A stretch of DNA of 64,000 bases, taken from NCBI RefSeq assembly GCF_024741795.1, contig NZ_CP102950.1, positions 3,100,001 through 3,164,000 on the forward strand, in the 5' to 3' direction. A program made the position numbers and the translations under genes. Source of the stretch: Arthrobacter sp. CJ23. Lineage in GTDB: Bacteria > Actinomycetota > Actinomycetes > Actinomycetales > Micrococcaceae. This document shows positions 9,355-20,360 of this stretch, in pieces. Every line of letters starts with the position of its first letter. Position 1 is the first letter of the stretch. The notes beneath the pieces were generated by a model. That model searched no databases. It was not told the DNA's origin and was given only the letters and a program-made list of their open reading frames with translations.

Positions 9355-9989
9355 TTGCCGATCCCTGAGGGGTTCCACACAACGGAGACCTTGGCCTTGT
9401 TCGCCAGGGCACCGAGGAGTTTCGGCATCTGTTCGTCCGTGACCAGGACCAGCACTACGGTCGTCTTCGAGGCGCCGAGCGTCGTCGAACCCTCAGTGAT
9501 CTGGGCGATCTCAGCCCCTGGCAGGAGCAGACGGGGTTCCGCGAAGGCGTTCCGTGAATCCGGCAGGGCCACCCAGACGTCCACACGGGATCCCGCGACG
9601 GCCTGGGCGGGCAGTGATTCGTCCAGGGAAATGGCAACCGGCTTGCGGTCGAGGGCGTCGGCGGAGCCGAGGCTGTCCCGGGGCACCAGCTGGTTCTTGG
9701 CGATCCGTTGTACGGCGACCTGGCCCTCAGCCAGGCCGGACTCAACGGTCACATAGCCGGACTCGACGTCGTCCAGCCGGACCTTGACTACTGCGAGGTC
9801 CGCCCCCGTCACCTTTTGGCCCACGGCAATCGCTTGGCGCGCGGCGTAGACCTGGATGGTCCGGTCCGCCGTGCCGACAATCGCGGTCACTCCAGCCACG
9901 GATGCCAGCACGAGCAGGATCCCGACCAGGAGCCGAGGGTCCTTCCATGATGGCTTCTTGAGTCGCGCCGCCGTTGTGCTCAGACTCAT
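9351..9989 (-). CDS. SAF-domain (CpaB-like) membrane protein
   Basis: A 212-residue protein with one membrane helix (about 20-40) followed by an extracytoplasmic SAF domain (about 48-115), the fold of CpaB/RcpC pilus assembly proteins. The ATG has GGGAG seven to eleven bases upstream. It forms a two-gene unit with the CpaE-like ATPase, sharing a stop-start ATGA. The short length, without the second CpaB domain, and the absence of secretin, ATPase CpaF or pilin genes suggest a related but not standard Tad role. Confidence 0.7.
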   Translation of the reverse strand: MSLSTTAARLKKPSWKDPRLLVGILLVLASVAGVTAIVGTADRTIQVYAARQAIAVGQKVTGADLAVVKVRLDDVESGYVTVESGLAEGQVAVQRIAKNQLVPRDSLGSADALDRKPVAISLDESLPAQAVAGSRVDVWVALPDSRNAFAEPRLLLPGAEIAQITEGSTTLGASKTTVVLVLVTDEQMPKLLGALANKAKVSVVWNPSGIGK

Positions 9990-10098
9990 GCTTGCTGCTC
10001 CCCCATTTGCTTGGCTCCGATCTCTGACCGGCAGGACCCCTCATTCTTACGTCAAAGCCGCCCCGCACGAAAGTCAAGAGCTGCAAATGAAGTCAAAC

Positions 10099-10107
10099 TG
10101 TGGATAA
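10099..10107 (-). promoter_or_regulatory. single DnaA-box 9-mer
   Basis: TGTGGATAA is the exact complement of the consensus DnaA box TTATCCACA. It lies alone in the intergenic space between the SAF-domain gene and the small HTH gene, 38 bases before the latter. A lone box does not make an origin; it might be a regulatory DnaA site or chance. Confidence 0.3.
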
Positions 10108-10144
10108 CCGCAGCAAGTGACCACAACAGTGGCAAAATGGGGAT

Positions 10145-10360
10145 ATGCCCCGATTCCTGACTCTGGCGGATGTCGCCGAACAACTGCAGATCAACTCGCC
10201 GCAGGCATACGCCCTTGTCCGCAGCGGAGAACTCAAGGCCATCCAGATCGGCGGCCGGGGTCAGTGGCGCGTTGAAGAAAAGATGCTGGAGCAGTACATC
10301 GAGGAACGGTACGCCGAGGCCAGCCGGATGATCGAAGAGGCGAAATCCAAGACCTCATAG
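10145..10360 (+). CDS. small excisionase/MerR-like helix-turn-helix protein
   Basis: A 71-residue protein. Residues 1-55 form the HTH_17 (excisionase/MerR-like winged helix) fold: FLTLADVAEQLQI, then a recognition helix around SPQAYALVRSG, then the wing IGGRGQWRV. The rest is a short acidic helix. Such proteins act as small DNA-binding regulators; no phage or integrase gene is near, so an excisionase role is unlikely. GGGG lies just before the ATG. It is divergent from the CpaB/CpaE-like operon and could regulate it, which is inference from position only. Confidence 0.75.
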   Translation: MPRFLTLADVAEQLQINSPQAYALVRSGELKAIQIGGRGQWRVEEKMLEQYIEERYAEASRMIEEAKSKTS

Positions 10361-10393
10361 GTTCCCGCGGTTCGTTGGCCTGAACCGCCAGGG

Positions 10394-10966
10394 TTAGATC
10401 CCCTCGCCCCGCAGGGAGCGCAATGCCGCGAGTGAGTCAAACGGCACTGTCATCACCGATGCCACATTTCCTGCCCGCCGGACCTCGCCCTGCGCGACCA
10501 CGGCGAGATCAAAGTGGTCGCGGCCGACCCTGTCGATGACTCCGCCCAGCTGCTGCTCCCGGCCCTGCCCTGAGATCAGGTGCACGGCAAGTTCGGCCCG
10601 GTCCCGGGCCAGGCCCCGCAATGCACTGGCCAAACCCAGCTTCACCTCAGTCTTGGCGCGCCCGCCCTGCGCCAGCCTGCCCAGGCCCTGGTAGGACACC
10701 ACCGCAGCAAAGGGAACCAGCCACTGATGCATGCCCTCGTTGAGGATCAGCCATTCACTGCCCACATGGGCCAGTCCGCCACGGACCAGGGTTCCCGAGG
10801 TCAATAGGGCCCCGATCTGGCTGCCTGCCGATCCGCGGAGCCGGTCGCGCAATTCAACGCCGGCGGTCTCAATCCTCGCCCGCTCGGAAATCTCCGTCTC
10901 GTGGCCCAACCGGTTCTCGGAGGCAAATTGTGCCTCCAGATCGTCAAACAAAGCATCCCACCGCAT
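10394..10966 (-). CDS. conserved actinobacterial protein of unknown function
   Basis: A 190-residue soluble protein starting MRWDALFDDLEAQF. No catalytic motif is visible; the middle is rich in small beta-strand segments and the end repeats short hydrophobic strands. An ATG 57 bases upstream is in frame, but the MRWD start fits what I expect of this family. It is convergent with the small HTH gene and divergent from the LysM gene. Confidence 0.6.
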   Translation of the reverse strand: MRWDALFDDLEAQFASENRLGHETEISERARIETAGVELRDRLRGSAGSQIGALLTSGTLVRGGLAHVGSEWLILNEGMHQWLVPFAAVVSYQGLGRLAQGGRAKTEVKLGLASALRGLARDRAELAVHLISGQGREQQLGGVIDRVGRDHFDLAVVAQGEVRRAGNVASVMTVPFDSLAALRSLRGEGI

Positions 10967-11115
10967 GGCGCCAGCGTAGGCGCGGACCTCCTGGCGGTCA
11001 ATTCGATGGGTGGGATTGCCCAAGGTCTGGACAAATCACAGCAGCTATGTTCAAAATGAACCATCGTTTATCAAACAACATCAAACTGCATCAAACCCTT
11101 AGGAAGGATGCTGAA

Positions 11116-11880
11116 GTGGAAGAAACCTCGAGAACCGTGCGGCACGACGCGATCCTTGCGGCCGCCATCCTGGCCCTAGGTAGCGCACTCCTGGGGATAG
11201 GACAGATCCTGGCGGCGCGGTGGGCTTCGGCTACTGCCCACCGCCAGGTGTTCATGTTTGAAGACCTGCTGGGAATCGTTGTTACGGCCGCGGGGCTCGG
11301 GGTGGTGGCCTGGTGGGTCCTCTCGCTCTTGTTCGCGCTCATTTCCGCCGCACTGCAAAAGGCCGGGAAGATCCGCCCGGCTTCAGCCATTGCCAAGTTC
11401 AGTCCTGCCTTCATGCGCCGGCTGGCGGTGGCCATGCTGGGAATCAACCTGTTGGGAATCCCGTTGGCAAATGCCTCAAGCGGGCCGCTTGAGGCGGCCT
11501 GGAACGCGACGCCCGCCCAGTCGGCTTCAGCACCGGTGGCCGCGCAGTGGGCAAGCGGCAGCATGGAAACGGCTTCGGACACCAGCCCGGGCACCGTCCA
11601 GCCACAATGGCAGCCCCGTGAACCAGTCCGCGATCCGGCCCCGCTCAGTGTCCGTGCACTGCGCGACGGCCAAGGAGACACCCACAGCCGGGGCGAGGTA
11701 GTGGTGGCTGCCGGCGACTCCCTGTGGACCATTGCGGCCCGGCAACTGGGCCCAATGGCCAGCGACGTGGACATTGCCCTGCACTGGCCCAAATGGTACG
11801 CCGCCAACCGCGCCCTTATCGGCGAAAACCCAGGCGCACTTCTGCCTGGGCAGATCCTCCAAGCACCCGCCACGAACTGA
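11116..11880 (+). CDS. membrane protein with C-terminal LysM domain
   Basis: A 254-residue protein with three hydrophobic segments (about 12-34, 47-79 and 98-118), a Ser/Pro/Gln-rich linker, and a C-terminal LysM-like domain (about 196-252: VVVAAGDSLWTIAARQLG ... LLPGQILQAP). LysM binds peptidoglycan, so the protein probably anchors to or senses the cell wall. I chose the GTG at 11116 because AGGAAGG lies 8 bases upstream; longer in-frame starts lack a good site. The downstream Rv3235-family gene follows after 31 bases and is probably in the same transcript. Confidence 0.75.
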   Translation: MEETSRTVRHDAILAAAILALGSALLGIGQILAARWASATAHRQVFMFEDLLGIVVTAAGLGVVAWWVLSLLFALISAALQKAGKIRPASAIAKFSPAFMRRLAVAMLGINLLGIPLANASSGPLEAAWNATPAQSASAPVAAQWASGSMETASDTSPGTVQPQWQPREPVRDPAPLSVRALRDGQGDTHSRGEVVVAAGDSLWTIAARQLGPMASDVDIALHWPKWYAANRALIGENPGALLPGQILQAPATN

Positions 11881-11911
11881 CCATCCATCCACAAGCACCC
11901 AAGGAATAGCC

Positions 11912-12313
11912 ATGAACGCAGTATCAGCAATCCGAGCGGCGAACGGTATCGTGCGTCCAGCGGCCCCGCAGGCTACCGACATCCTTGCCATTGCCCGAAG
12001 CCTGGCGCAGGCGGCGATCGAGGTTCTTGCCGGCACCCGTCCCGCGCAGCAACTGTCCCGTTCGATGGACCCGCGCTGCCTTAGCTCGCTGCAGCACCGT
12101 GCGGCGCTCACCCGGGCGCATGCCGCCCGCTCCCGCACCGGGCAGCGGTTGCACCGCAGCCCCGTTGTCCGCTCAGTGCATGCATGTGCTATCTCGGAAG
12201 GCATCTACGAAACAACACTCGTTGTGGCCGAGGAGAACAGGTCCCGTGCCGTCGCCATGCGGCTGGAACGCTGCGATGAAGCCTGGAAGGTTACCGCGTT
12301 GGAGATCGGTTGA
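11912..12313 (+). CDS. Rv3235-family protein
   Basis: A 133-residue protein. The first ~85 residues are Ala/Arg-rich; the last ~50 form a compact domain (SVHACAISEGIYETTLVVA ... RAVAMRLERCDEAWKVTALEIG) like the small beta domain of the actinobacterial Rv3235 family, whose function is not known. It lies just before secA (convergent), as in mycobacteria. AAGGAA lies about 6 bases before the ATG. A very long hairpin separates it from secA. Confidence 0.7.
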   Translation: MNAVSAIRAANGIVRPAAPQATDILAIARSLAQAAIEVLAGTRPAQQLSRSMDPRCLSSLQHRAALTRAHAARSRTGQRLHRSPVVRSVHACAISEGIYETTLVVAEENRSRAVAMRLERCDEAWKVTALEIG

Positions 12314-12354
12314 AGAGGGAACCCACACCCTCAGGCAATGCAGCACGCCGGACA

Positions 12355-12403
12355 ATGCAAAGGAGAGGACCAGTTCAAGGTGAACTGGTCCTCTCCTTTG
12401 CAT
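12355..12403. terminator. 23-bp perfect hairpin between convergent genes
   Basis: Arms 12355-12377 and 12381-12403 are perfectly complementary around the 3-base loop AGG. The hairpin lies 41 bases after the Rv3235-family stop and 47 bases from the secA stop. The AT-rich base (ATGCAAAGG at one end, CCTTTGCAT at the other) supplies short pyrimidine tracts on both strands, so it probably terminates both genes. Confidence 0.8.
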
Positions 12404-12450
12404 GATGCCGTTTCAATCCGCTCGCGGCGGCCGTTCCCGGCCCGGTGCGG

Positions 12451-15192
<2,742 letters not shown>

Positions 15193-15325
15193 GTGAAATT
15201 GCTCCCAGTCTCAAGCTGCCGAATTCTGGCGGTTTCAGTCTACGGGAGAGACGAAGACCACGCGGCGCGGTTCCCCTGAGAGCGGACTGGCGATTTCATG
15301 GCGGGCCGCACCGACCGTCGCGGGC

Positions 15326-16552
15326 TCAAAGCCGGGCGGTTTCCTCTACGAGCGCCGCCGCCAGATCGCCTCCCGGGGAGACCACAATGTCTCCGAGGCC
15401 CAGCCAATCAGCCATGAGCCTCAGTTCGGCGGCAAGCTCGACGGCGGTGTCCGCCGGAGCGTCCGGCTCACCGTGCGCCGAACGCACCAGCAGCTGCCCG
15501 GCCGCGCGGTCGGACTTCAGGTCAACCCGCGCCACGATGCCTTCGCGAAGGAGGAATGGCAGCACGTAGTACCCGAAGCGCCGTTTGGCCGCCGGCGTGT
15601 AGATCTCGATTCTGTAGTGGAAACCGAACAGTTCCTCCAAGCGCCGCCGCTCAAAGACCAGCGGGTCGAAGGGACTGAGCAGGGCCCTGCCCGTGGCTGC
15701 CCGGGGAAGCCTGGCGCTGGCGTGCCGGTACAGCGGCCGGTCCCAGCCCCGTACCGTCACCCGTTCCAGGCGCCCGGCGTCGATGAGCCGTTGGACGGAG
15801 GGGGCTGCCGCTTTCACGGGCGTCCGGAAATAGTCCGCGAAGCAGCGGTCGGTGCCGATGCCGTGGGCCTCGGCTGCGGCGTCAATGAGCCGGTCCATGG
15901 ATGCCGACGCAGCTTCGGGGTCGGGTTCCAGCCGGTTGTCGACGGCGGACAGCTGCGGGAGGATGCGCGAGGTCAGCGCGTAGCGTCGTTCGAACTGTTC
16001 GGTCCGCGATGCCGACGTCACCAGCCCTTCCTCAAAGAGGTGCTCCAGGACCCGCTTGACGACGTTCCAGTTCCAGCCCCAGTTATCGGGCTGCGTGTCT
16101 TCCTCGTGGCCCAGATGGGCGGTGAGCTCAGAGGCGGTCATGGGCCGCGCCGCGGCCAAGGTAGCCAGAATCCGGCGCGCCATGGCCTCCCGGAAGTCCG
16201 GATCCATGTTGTGGGCGCCCACCCACGTGCGGTTCTGCCACAGGACCAAGTCCTGGAAATGCTGGGGGCGGATAAAGCTGGCTTCGTGGGCCCAGTACTC
16301 CATCATCCGGCGGGGGCTGCGGCCGGCCATGGTGTGAAGGATGGAACGGTCGTAGTTGCCGAGCCGGGAAAAGAAGGGCAGGTAGTGGCTCCGGGACAGG
16401 ACGTTGACGGAGTCGATCTGGACCAGCTGCATCCTGTCAAAGGTACGGCCCACCGCCCGTGGGGTCACGGGGCCGGCGGGCCGTTCCTTTTCCAGTCCTT
16501 GGGCTGCCAATGCGATCCGCCGTGCCTGAGACAGACTCAGCGAAGCTGTCAT
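15326..16552 (-). CDS. YcaQ/AlkX-type winged-helix DNA glycosylase
   Basis: A 408-residue member of the HTH_42 (YcaQ/AlkZ) family. The family uses tandem winged helices to unhook bulky or crosslinked bases. The catalytic loop motif is visible as QID (residues 45-47) in MQLVQIDSVNVL, the QxD form typical of the YcaQ branch; AlkZ has QxQ. The length matches the family. It sits between secA and hpf on the same strand, 32 bases after hpf, so it may share the hpf message. Substrate in this organism is inferred only from the family. Confidence 0.85.
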   Translation of the reverse strand: MTASLSLSQARRIALAAQGLEKERPAGPVTPRAVGRTFDRMQLVQIDSVNVLSRSHYLPFFSRLGNYDRSILHTMAGRSPRRMMEYWAHEASFIRPQHFQDLVLWQNRTWVGAHNMDPDFREAMARRILATLAAARPMTASELTAHLGHEEDTQPDNWGWNWNVVKRVLEHLFEEGLVTSASRTEQFERRYALTSRILPQLSAVDNRLEPDPEAASASMDRLIDAAAEAHGIGTDRCFADYFRTPVKAAAPSVQRLIDAGRLERVTVRGWDRPLYRHASARLPRAATGRALLSPFDPLVFERRRLEELFGFHYRIEIYTPAAKRRFGYYVLPFLLREGIVARVDLKSDRAAGQLLVRSAHGEPDAPADTAVELAAELRLMADWLGLGDIVVSPGGDLAAALVEETARL

Positions 16553-16584
16553 GCCAGTCCTTTCATCGGAGATTCATGGACAGC

Positions 16585-17310
16585 CTATGCGGTGGCTGCC
16601 TCATCATCCGAACGGTATGCGTGGATTTTCTCCTCCACGGCGTCCTCCCCTGGTTCGCAGGTGGCGTCAAGGGTGATCACACCGTAAGTCCATCCACGGC
16701 GGCGGTAGACCACCGACGGCGTGTTTGTTGCCTTGTCCATGAACAGGTAAAAGTTGTGTCCCACCAGCTCCATGTTGTCCACTGCGTCATCAAGGGTGAG
16801 GGACGCAGCAGGGAAGACCTTGCGCCGGATCAGGACGGGGGAATCGCCTGCCGGGATGTCGTTCTCGATATCGTAGGGCGAAGCTTCCGCCGGTGGCGTC
16901 GTTGGCTCCTGGTGGTTGCCAGCCGCTACGTAGATGGGTTCGCTCGTGCTTGCGGGCTCGAGCGTGGCCGTTGCCTCACGGACGGCCTTGGGCGTGTGTC
17001 GCCCGTGGTGCACCTTCTTCCTGTCCTTTGCCCGGCGGAGTCTCTCGAGCAGCTTGTTGTACGCCAGATCGAAGGCGGCAAATTTGTCAGCGGCACTGGC
17101 CTCTGCACGGATTACGGGGCCGCGGCCCAGGACTGTCACTTCAACGGTGAGCTGGCCCGGAGTCTGACGTGGATTGGTCTCCTTGGAGACCTTTGCGTCG
17201 ACGCGCTGGACCTTGTCCCCGAGCGATTCAATCTTCGAGATTTTCTCGCCGGCGTATTCGCGAAAGCGGTCAGAAACGGTCAGATTTCGTCCGCTGATCA
17301 TGAACTCCAT
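16585..17310 (-). CDS. hpf: long-form ribosome hibernation promoting factor
   Basis: A 241-residue long HPF. Residues 1-105 form the S30AE domain that binds the 30S decoding site; residues about 180-235 form the C-terminal dimerisation domain (VLIRRKVFPAASLTLDDAV ... VYRRRGWTYGVI) that joins two ribosomes into 100S particles. A Glu/Pro/Thr-rich linker separates them. I chose the ATG at 17310 (MEFMISGRN) because GGAGGG lies 4 bases upstream; a start 11 codons earlier has no site. The gene lies between comF and the YcaQ-type gene, as part of the conserved secA-mtrA block. Confidence 0.93.
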   Translation of the reverse strand: MEFMISGRNLTVSDRFREYAGEKISKIESLGDKVQRVDAKVSKETNPRQTPGQLTVEVTVLGRGPVIRAEASAADKFAAFDLAYNKLLERLRRAKDRKKVHHGRHTPKAVREATATLEPASTSEPIYVAAGNHQEPTTPPAEASPYDIENDIPAGDSPVLIRRKVFPAASLTLDDAVDNMELVGHNFYLFMDKATNTPSVVYRRRGWTYGVITLDATCEPGEDAVEEKIHAYRSDDEAATA

Positions 17311-17355
17311 GGTGCCCTCCAAACAACTCAGGTGACACGACAACGACGCTTAATT

Positions 17356-17384
17356 GGGGCTCATCTGACTGACAGTCGAGCCCC
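17356..17384 (-). promoter_or_regulatory. bulged hairpin in the hpf leader
   Basis: Outer arms GGGGCTC (17356-17362) and GAGCCCC (17378-17384) enclose inner arms GACT and AGTC around a 3-base loop, with a four-base bulge. It lies 46 bases before the hpf start on the hpf strand. It could be the comF terminator or a leader structure of hpf; the flanking AAAGG and AATTAAG do not settle which. Confidence 0.35.
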
Positions 17385-17473
17385 TTTCCGAGCCGCTATC
17401 GACAGGTACATCTGTTCTTGGTACCCATAACCGACGTTAGTTCATCACCACGGGTAATTCACCCTTTCGTCAC

Positions 17474-18577
17474 TTAAATTTTGTTTGAGTCGTCCGGGCT
17501 GTGGCGGCTCCCAGCAGCGGAGACATCCCCATGGGCCGGAGGCCGGGCAGCTGCGAGGACCACCGCCCCGCAAACGGTGCCGCCGGCAGCCTCCACGGCG
17601 CGGGCCGCCTCGGCGAGCGTGGCTCCGGTGGTGAGGACGTCGTCGATGATGAGGCACTTCCGCCCCTGAAGCCGGCGGGACATGCGTCCCTGCCGCACGC
17701 GCATTGACCCCCGCACGCGGCGGGCCCTCTCGCCGCGGCCCAGTCCCTTCTGCCCTCCCGCGGAGCCCTGCCCGGACTGTCCGAGCACGGATTCCGCCCA
17801 TCGGGCGGGCAGTTCGCGCAGGAAGTCGAAGGATCCGCCTGCAAAGGCCGGGGTCACCTTGGACAAGGCATTGAGGATCTCGGTACCGGGGAGCGCACGG
17901 CGGCGGTGCAGGGAGGCCAGCAGCAGGTGCACGGGGCTAAACCCGCGACGGCGGAACGCCGCACCGCTCGTCGGCACGGGCACGAGGCAGAATCCCTCTT
18001 GCGCCCCGGTGGCAGCAGACACGGCATTCGCCAGGCAGGCGCCCAAGGCACCGGCCAGATGGCCCTGGCCATGGTGCTTGAACGACAGCACGGCCTGTGC
18101 GAGTTCGTCCCGGTACGGGCCGGCAGCAACGACCGGCAGGATCACGGAACCGTCGAGGCTGACCAGAGAGGGTGCCTGGGCCTCGGCACGGAAGGGTTGC
18201 CGGCACAAGGCACGGAGCCGCCGGGCGCAGGAGGAACACAGGGCGGCATCCTCCACGCCGCAGCACACGCAGTCCACCGGCACCAGAAGGGCGGCAAGGT
18301 CCGTCACTGCACCGCCGGTTGCCTGTGCAAGGCGAAGCGTCCGGGCCGCGTGGATTCCCCGGTGCCCGGCCGCGGCGGGGTCCCGGGCCAGCAAATCCGG
18401 ATCCCGCGCCCGGTTGCGGACCCTGCCCCGGCGGTGAACCCCGTCCCGGTCTTGAACCCCGTCCCGGTCTTGAACTCTGTCCCGGTCTTGACCCCTGTCC
18501 CGGGGCGCAGGCGGCGCGCCGAGGCGCCTGCCGGAGCCGCCGTAGTCGTTCATGCTTCCAGCATCCATTGCCGCCAC
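17474..18577 (-). CDS. ComF-family phosphoribosyltransferase-like protein
   Basis: The supported part carries a zinc-ribbon-like CVCCG...CSSC near residue 106, then a PRPP-binding fold ending in the loop KCLIIDDVLTTGATL, the signature of ComF proteins, which act in DNA uptake in Bacillus and related competence systems. The neighbours lpqB and hpf match Rv3242c. The start is uncertain: the longest frame begins at 18577 and contains a tandem repeat read as QDRDGV units, while a GTG at 18307 (MTDLAALLV) would give a protein of normal length for the family. I report the longest frame and consider the shorter one more likely to be the real product. Confidence 0.75.
   Translation of the reverse strand: MAAMDAGSMNDYGGSGRRLGAPPAPRDRGQDRDRVQDRDGVQDRDGVHRRGRVRNRARDPDLLARDPAAAGHRGIHAARTLRLAQATGGAVTDLAALLVPVDCVCCGVEDAALCSSCARRLRALCRQPFRAEAQAPSLVSLDGSVILPVVAAGPYRDELAQAVLSFKHHGQGHLAGALGACLANAVSAATGAQEGFCLVPVPTSGAAFRRRGFSPVHLLLASLHRRRALPGTEILNALSKVTPAFAGGSFDFLRELPARWAESVLGQSGQGSAGGQKGLGRGERARRVRGSMRVRQGRMSRRLQGRKCLIIDDVLTTGATLAEAARAVEAAGGTVCGAVVLAAARPPAHGDVSAAGSRHSPDDSNKI
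18443..18503. repeat. 18-bp tandem repeat upstream of or within comF
   Basis: Three full copies of an 18-base unit (GTCCCGGTCTTGAACCCC and near copies, 18443-18496) plus partial copies on both sides. Being a multiple of three, copy-number change would keep the frame and would add or remove six residues if the region is translated. Confidence 0.8.
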
Positions 18578-18626
18578 CGCGTTCAGAACCGAGGATCGCG
18601 ACTATGTGGAAAAGCAGCCGGGCGGG

Positions 18627-20360
18627 CTAGCCGGGGAAGGCCGGTTCCATGGGCCCCTTGAGCTGCAGCTCCCAGCCGTTGCCGACGCGTTGGAAGACGC
18701 CCTCGGCGGACTGTCCAAAGATTTCCTCTGCCCCGTTGCCGGCACTGAGCGAGGTCAGTCCCTCCCAGGCTGCCAGTTCCTGCGGCTCGCCGGAAGCCAG
18801 GGACAACAGTTCCGGCACTACCATGCCAGTGGCGGAGGCGCGCATGACCGCCACCGTGATTCCGTTGACCCAGACTCCCTGGTCCGGTGAGGTGCTGCTC
18901 AGCAAGGTCACGGGCGCGGTGAGATCCTTGGGGGCGCCGTCGGCGTTCCTGACGATTCCCGTGATCTGCACGGATGTTTTGCCGTTGAGCTCGGAAATGA
19001 CCAGCGCCCGGGCACCGTCCCGGGACACCCGGAAGTCCTTCACTGTCCGCCCGGTGAGCCACGGCGGGGCAATGGACGCCGTCGGCACGGCCATCCCTTG
19101 GGCTATGCCCGATGGACGGAACGCCACGACCTCCGCAGCGCCGTTTGCGCCTGGCCCCGCCGTCCACACCCAGTCCTGCATGCTGAAGGACGGGCGGGTC
19201 AGGACAGTTCGGGCGGTGAGCTGGCGGGCCGCTTGGCCGGGCAGGATCGAATACAGGCTGGTGCGGTCGCCGTTGAGGAAGGCGACCGCCTGCGACACCG
19301 GCGATTCGGCCGGCATCCGCGGGCCAAGGCCCGCAACGGGCTGCATGTCCGGAACAGGCGAGAGACGGTTGTTCTCGTAGCGCACAAGTTCGTTGTTGCT
19401 CACGGCGATCTGGCGTGCCGGCACGCTCTTGTCCAGGACGGGGGGCAGCACGGAGCCGTTGTCCTCCACCCTGACAAGATCCTGGTCCGCACGCAGCTGC
19501 ACGTTGATGACGTCCGGCTGGCCGCGGAAGGTCAGCGCCAGCTGGTTCTGCATGCGCTGGCGGTCCTCCGCCGAGGCCTCCAGGAGTTCCTTGGCGGAGA
19601 GGTCCACCTGGGCCGAGCCCGAGACGACGGGCACGGATTCCCGGGCCAGCTTCATGCCGGAAGGGAACGCGCTGACGACGGCGCCCCGCAGGTAGGGGGC
19701 CGGGCCGGCCAGCAGCGCGCTGGTCATTGATTTGACGGTCTTCTTCCTGATGAACCAGCGGACATCCGGCACTGCATAGCTGAAGCTTGGGTCGTAGAAG
19801 TAGATGGGATGGGCACCGTAGATGACCTTGAACGTCTCCTCGGGGATGGCGGTGCCGTCCGGGATCTTGGCGATCCGCCACTCCCCCTCGACCTCATTCA
19901 CCGTCACAGGAATGACTTCCTTGGTGCCGGCCGGAAACTGCGTGGCAACGCCGTCGGCATCCACCGCATAGGCGAGGTCGAGTTCAAAGCTGTACTCGTT
20001 CTCGACGCCGGTCTTGACGACCTGTGCGGAACGGAAGACCAGCGCCCGGTTGTCCGGCTTCCAGGTCACGGACTGTGCCTGTGTGAGGTACTGGCGGGCC
20101 ACGGCGTAGTCGTCCTCGTAGCCGCTTCCTGCGCTGTAGAAGTCCTCGATGACGCTCTCCGGGCTGGCACCGCTGCGGGGTGGAGCGGGGAAGAAGACCG
20201 GCGCACTGTTCGGGTTGCCGCCGCTCCCGTCCTTGCTCTTCCCCACCGGGCCGGACCGTGGAATCTGGGCGCAGGACGTCAATGCCAGCATCAGGATGGC
20301 CAGAAACGCGACCACGGCCCGGAGGCGGGGCCGGATGCGGGAGGAGCGTGCCGTGCTCAT
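18627..20360 (-). CDS. lpqB: lipoprotein LpqB, accessory to MtrAB
   Basis: A 577-residue lipoprotein. The signal peptide (about 1-30) ends in the lipobox LTSC, so the mature protein is anchored to the outer face of the membrane. It has the GerMN-like domain (about 170-300) and a C-terminal beta-propeller region (about 330-560) of LpqB. LpqB interacts with the sensor MtrB and modulates MtrA output and cell-wall functions in mycobacteria. The ATG overlaps the mtrB stop in ATGA, so it is translationally coupled to mtrB and the three genes mtrA-mtrB-lpqB form an operon. Confidence 0.95.
   Translation of the reverse strand: MSTARSSRIRPRLRAVVAFLAILMLALTSCAQIPRSGPVGKSKDGSGGNPNSAPVFFPAPPRSGASPESVIEDFYSAGSGYEDDYAVARQYLTQAQSVTWKPDNRALVFRSAQVVKTGVENEYSFELDLAYAVDADGVATQFPAGTKEVIPVTVNEVEGEWRIAKIPDGTAIPEETFKVIYGAHPIYFYDPSFSYAVPDVRWFIRKKTVKSMTSALLAGPAPYLRGAVVSAFPSGMKLARESVPVVSGSAQVDLSAKELLEASAEDRQRMQNQLALTFRGQPDVINVQLRADQDLVRVEDNGSVLPPVLDKSVPARQIAVSNNELVRYENNRLSPVPDMQPVAGLGPRMPAESPVSQAVAFLNGDRTSLYSILPGQAARQLTARTVLTRPSFSMQDWVWTAGPGANGAAEVVAFRPSGIAQGMAVPTASIAPPWLTGRTVKDFRVSRDGARALVISELNGKTSVQITGIVRNADGAPKDLTAPVTLLSSTSPDQGVWVNGITVAVMRASATGMVVPELLSLASGEPQELAAWEGLTSLSAGNGAEEIFGQSAEGVFQRVGNGWELQLKGPMEPAFPG

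Noticed and set aside
10145..10360. The small HTH protein as a phage excisionase
   Set aside because: No integrase, attachment sites or other phage genes are nearby.
12355..12403. The long hairpin as an insertion-sequence end
   Set aside because: No transposase, target-site duplication or second copy is present.
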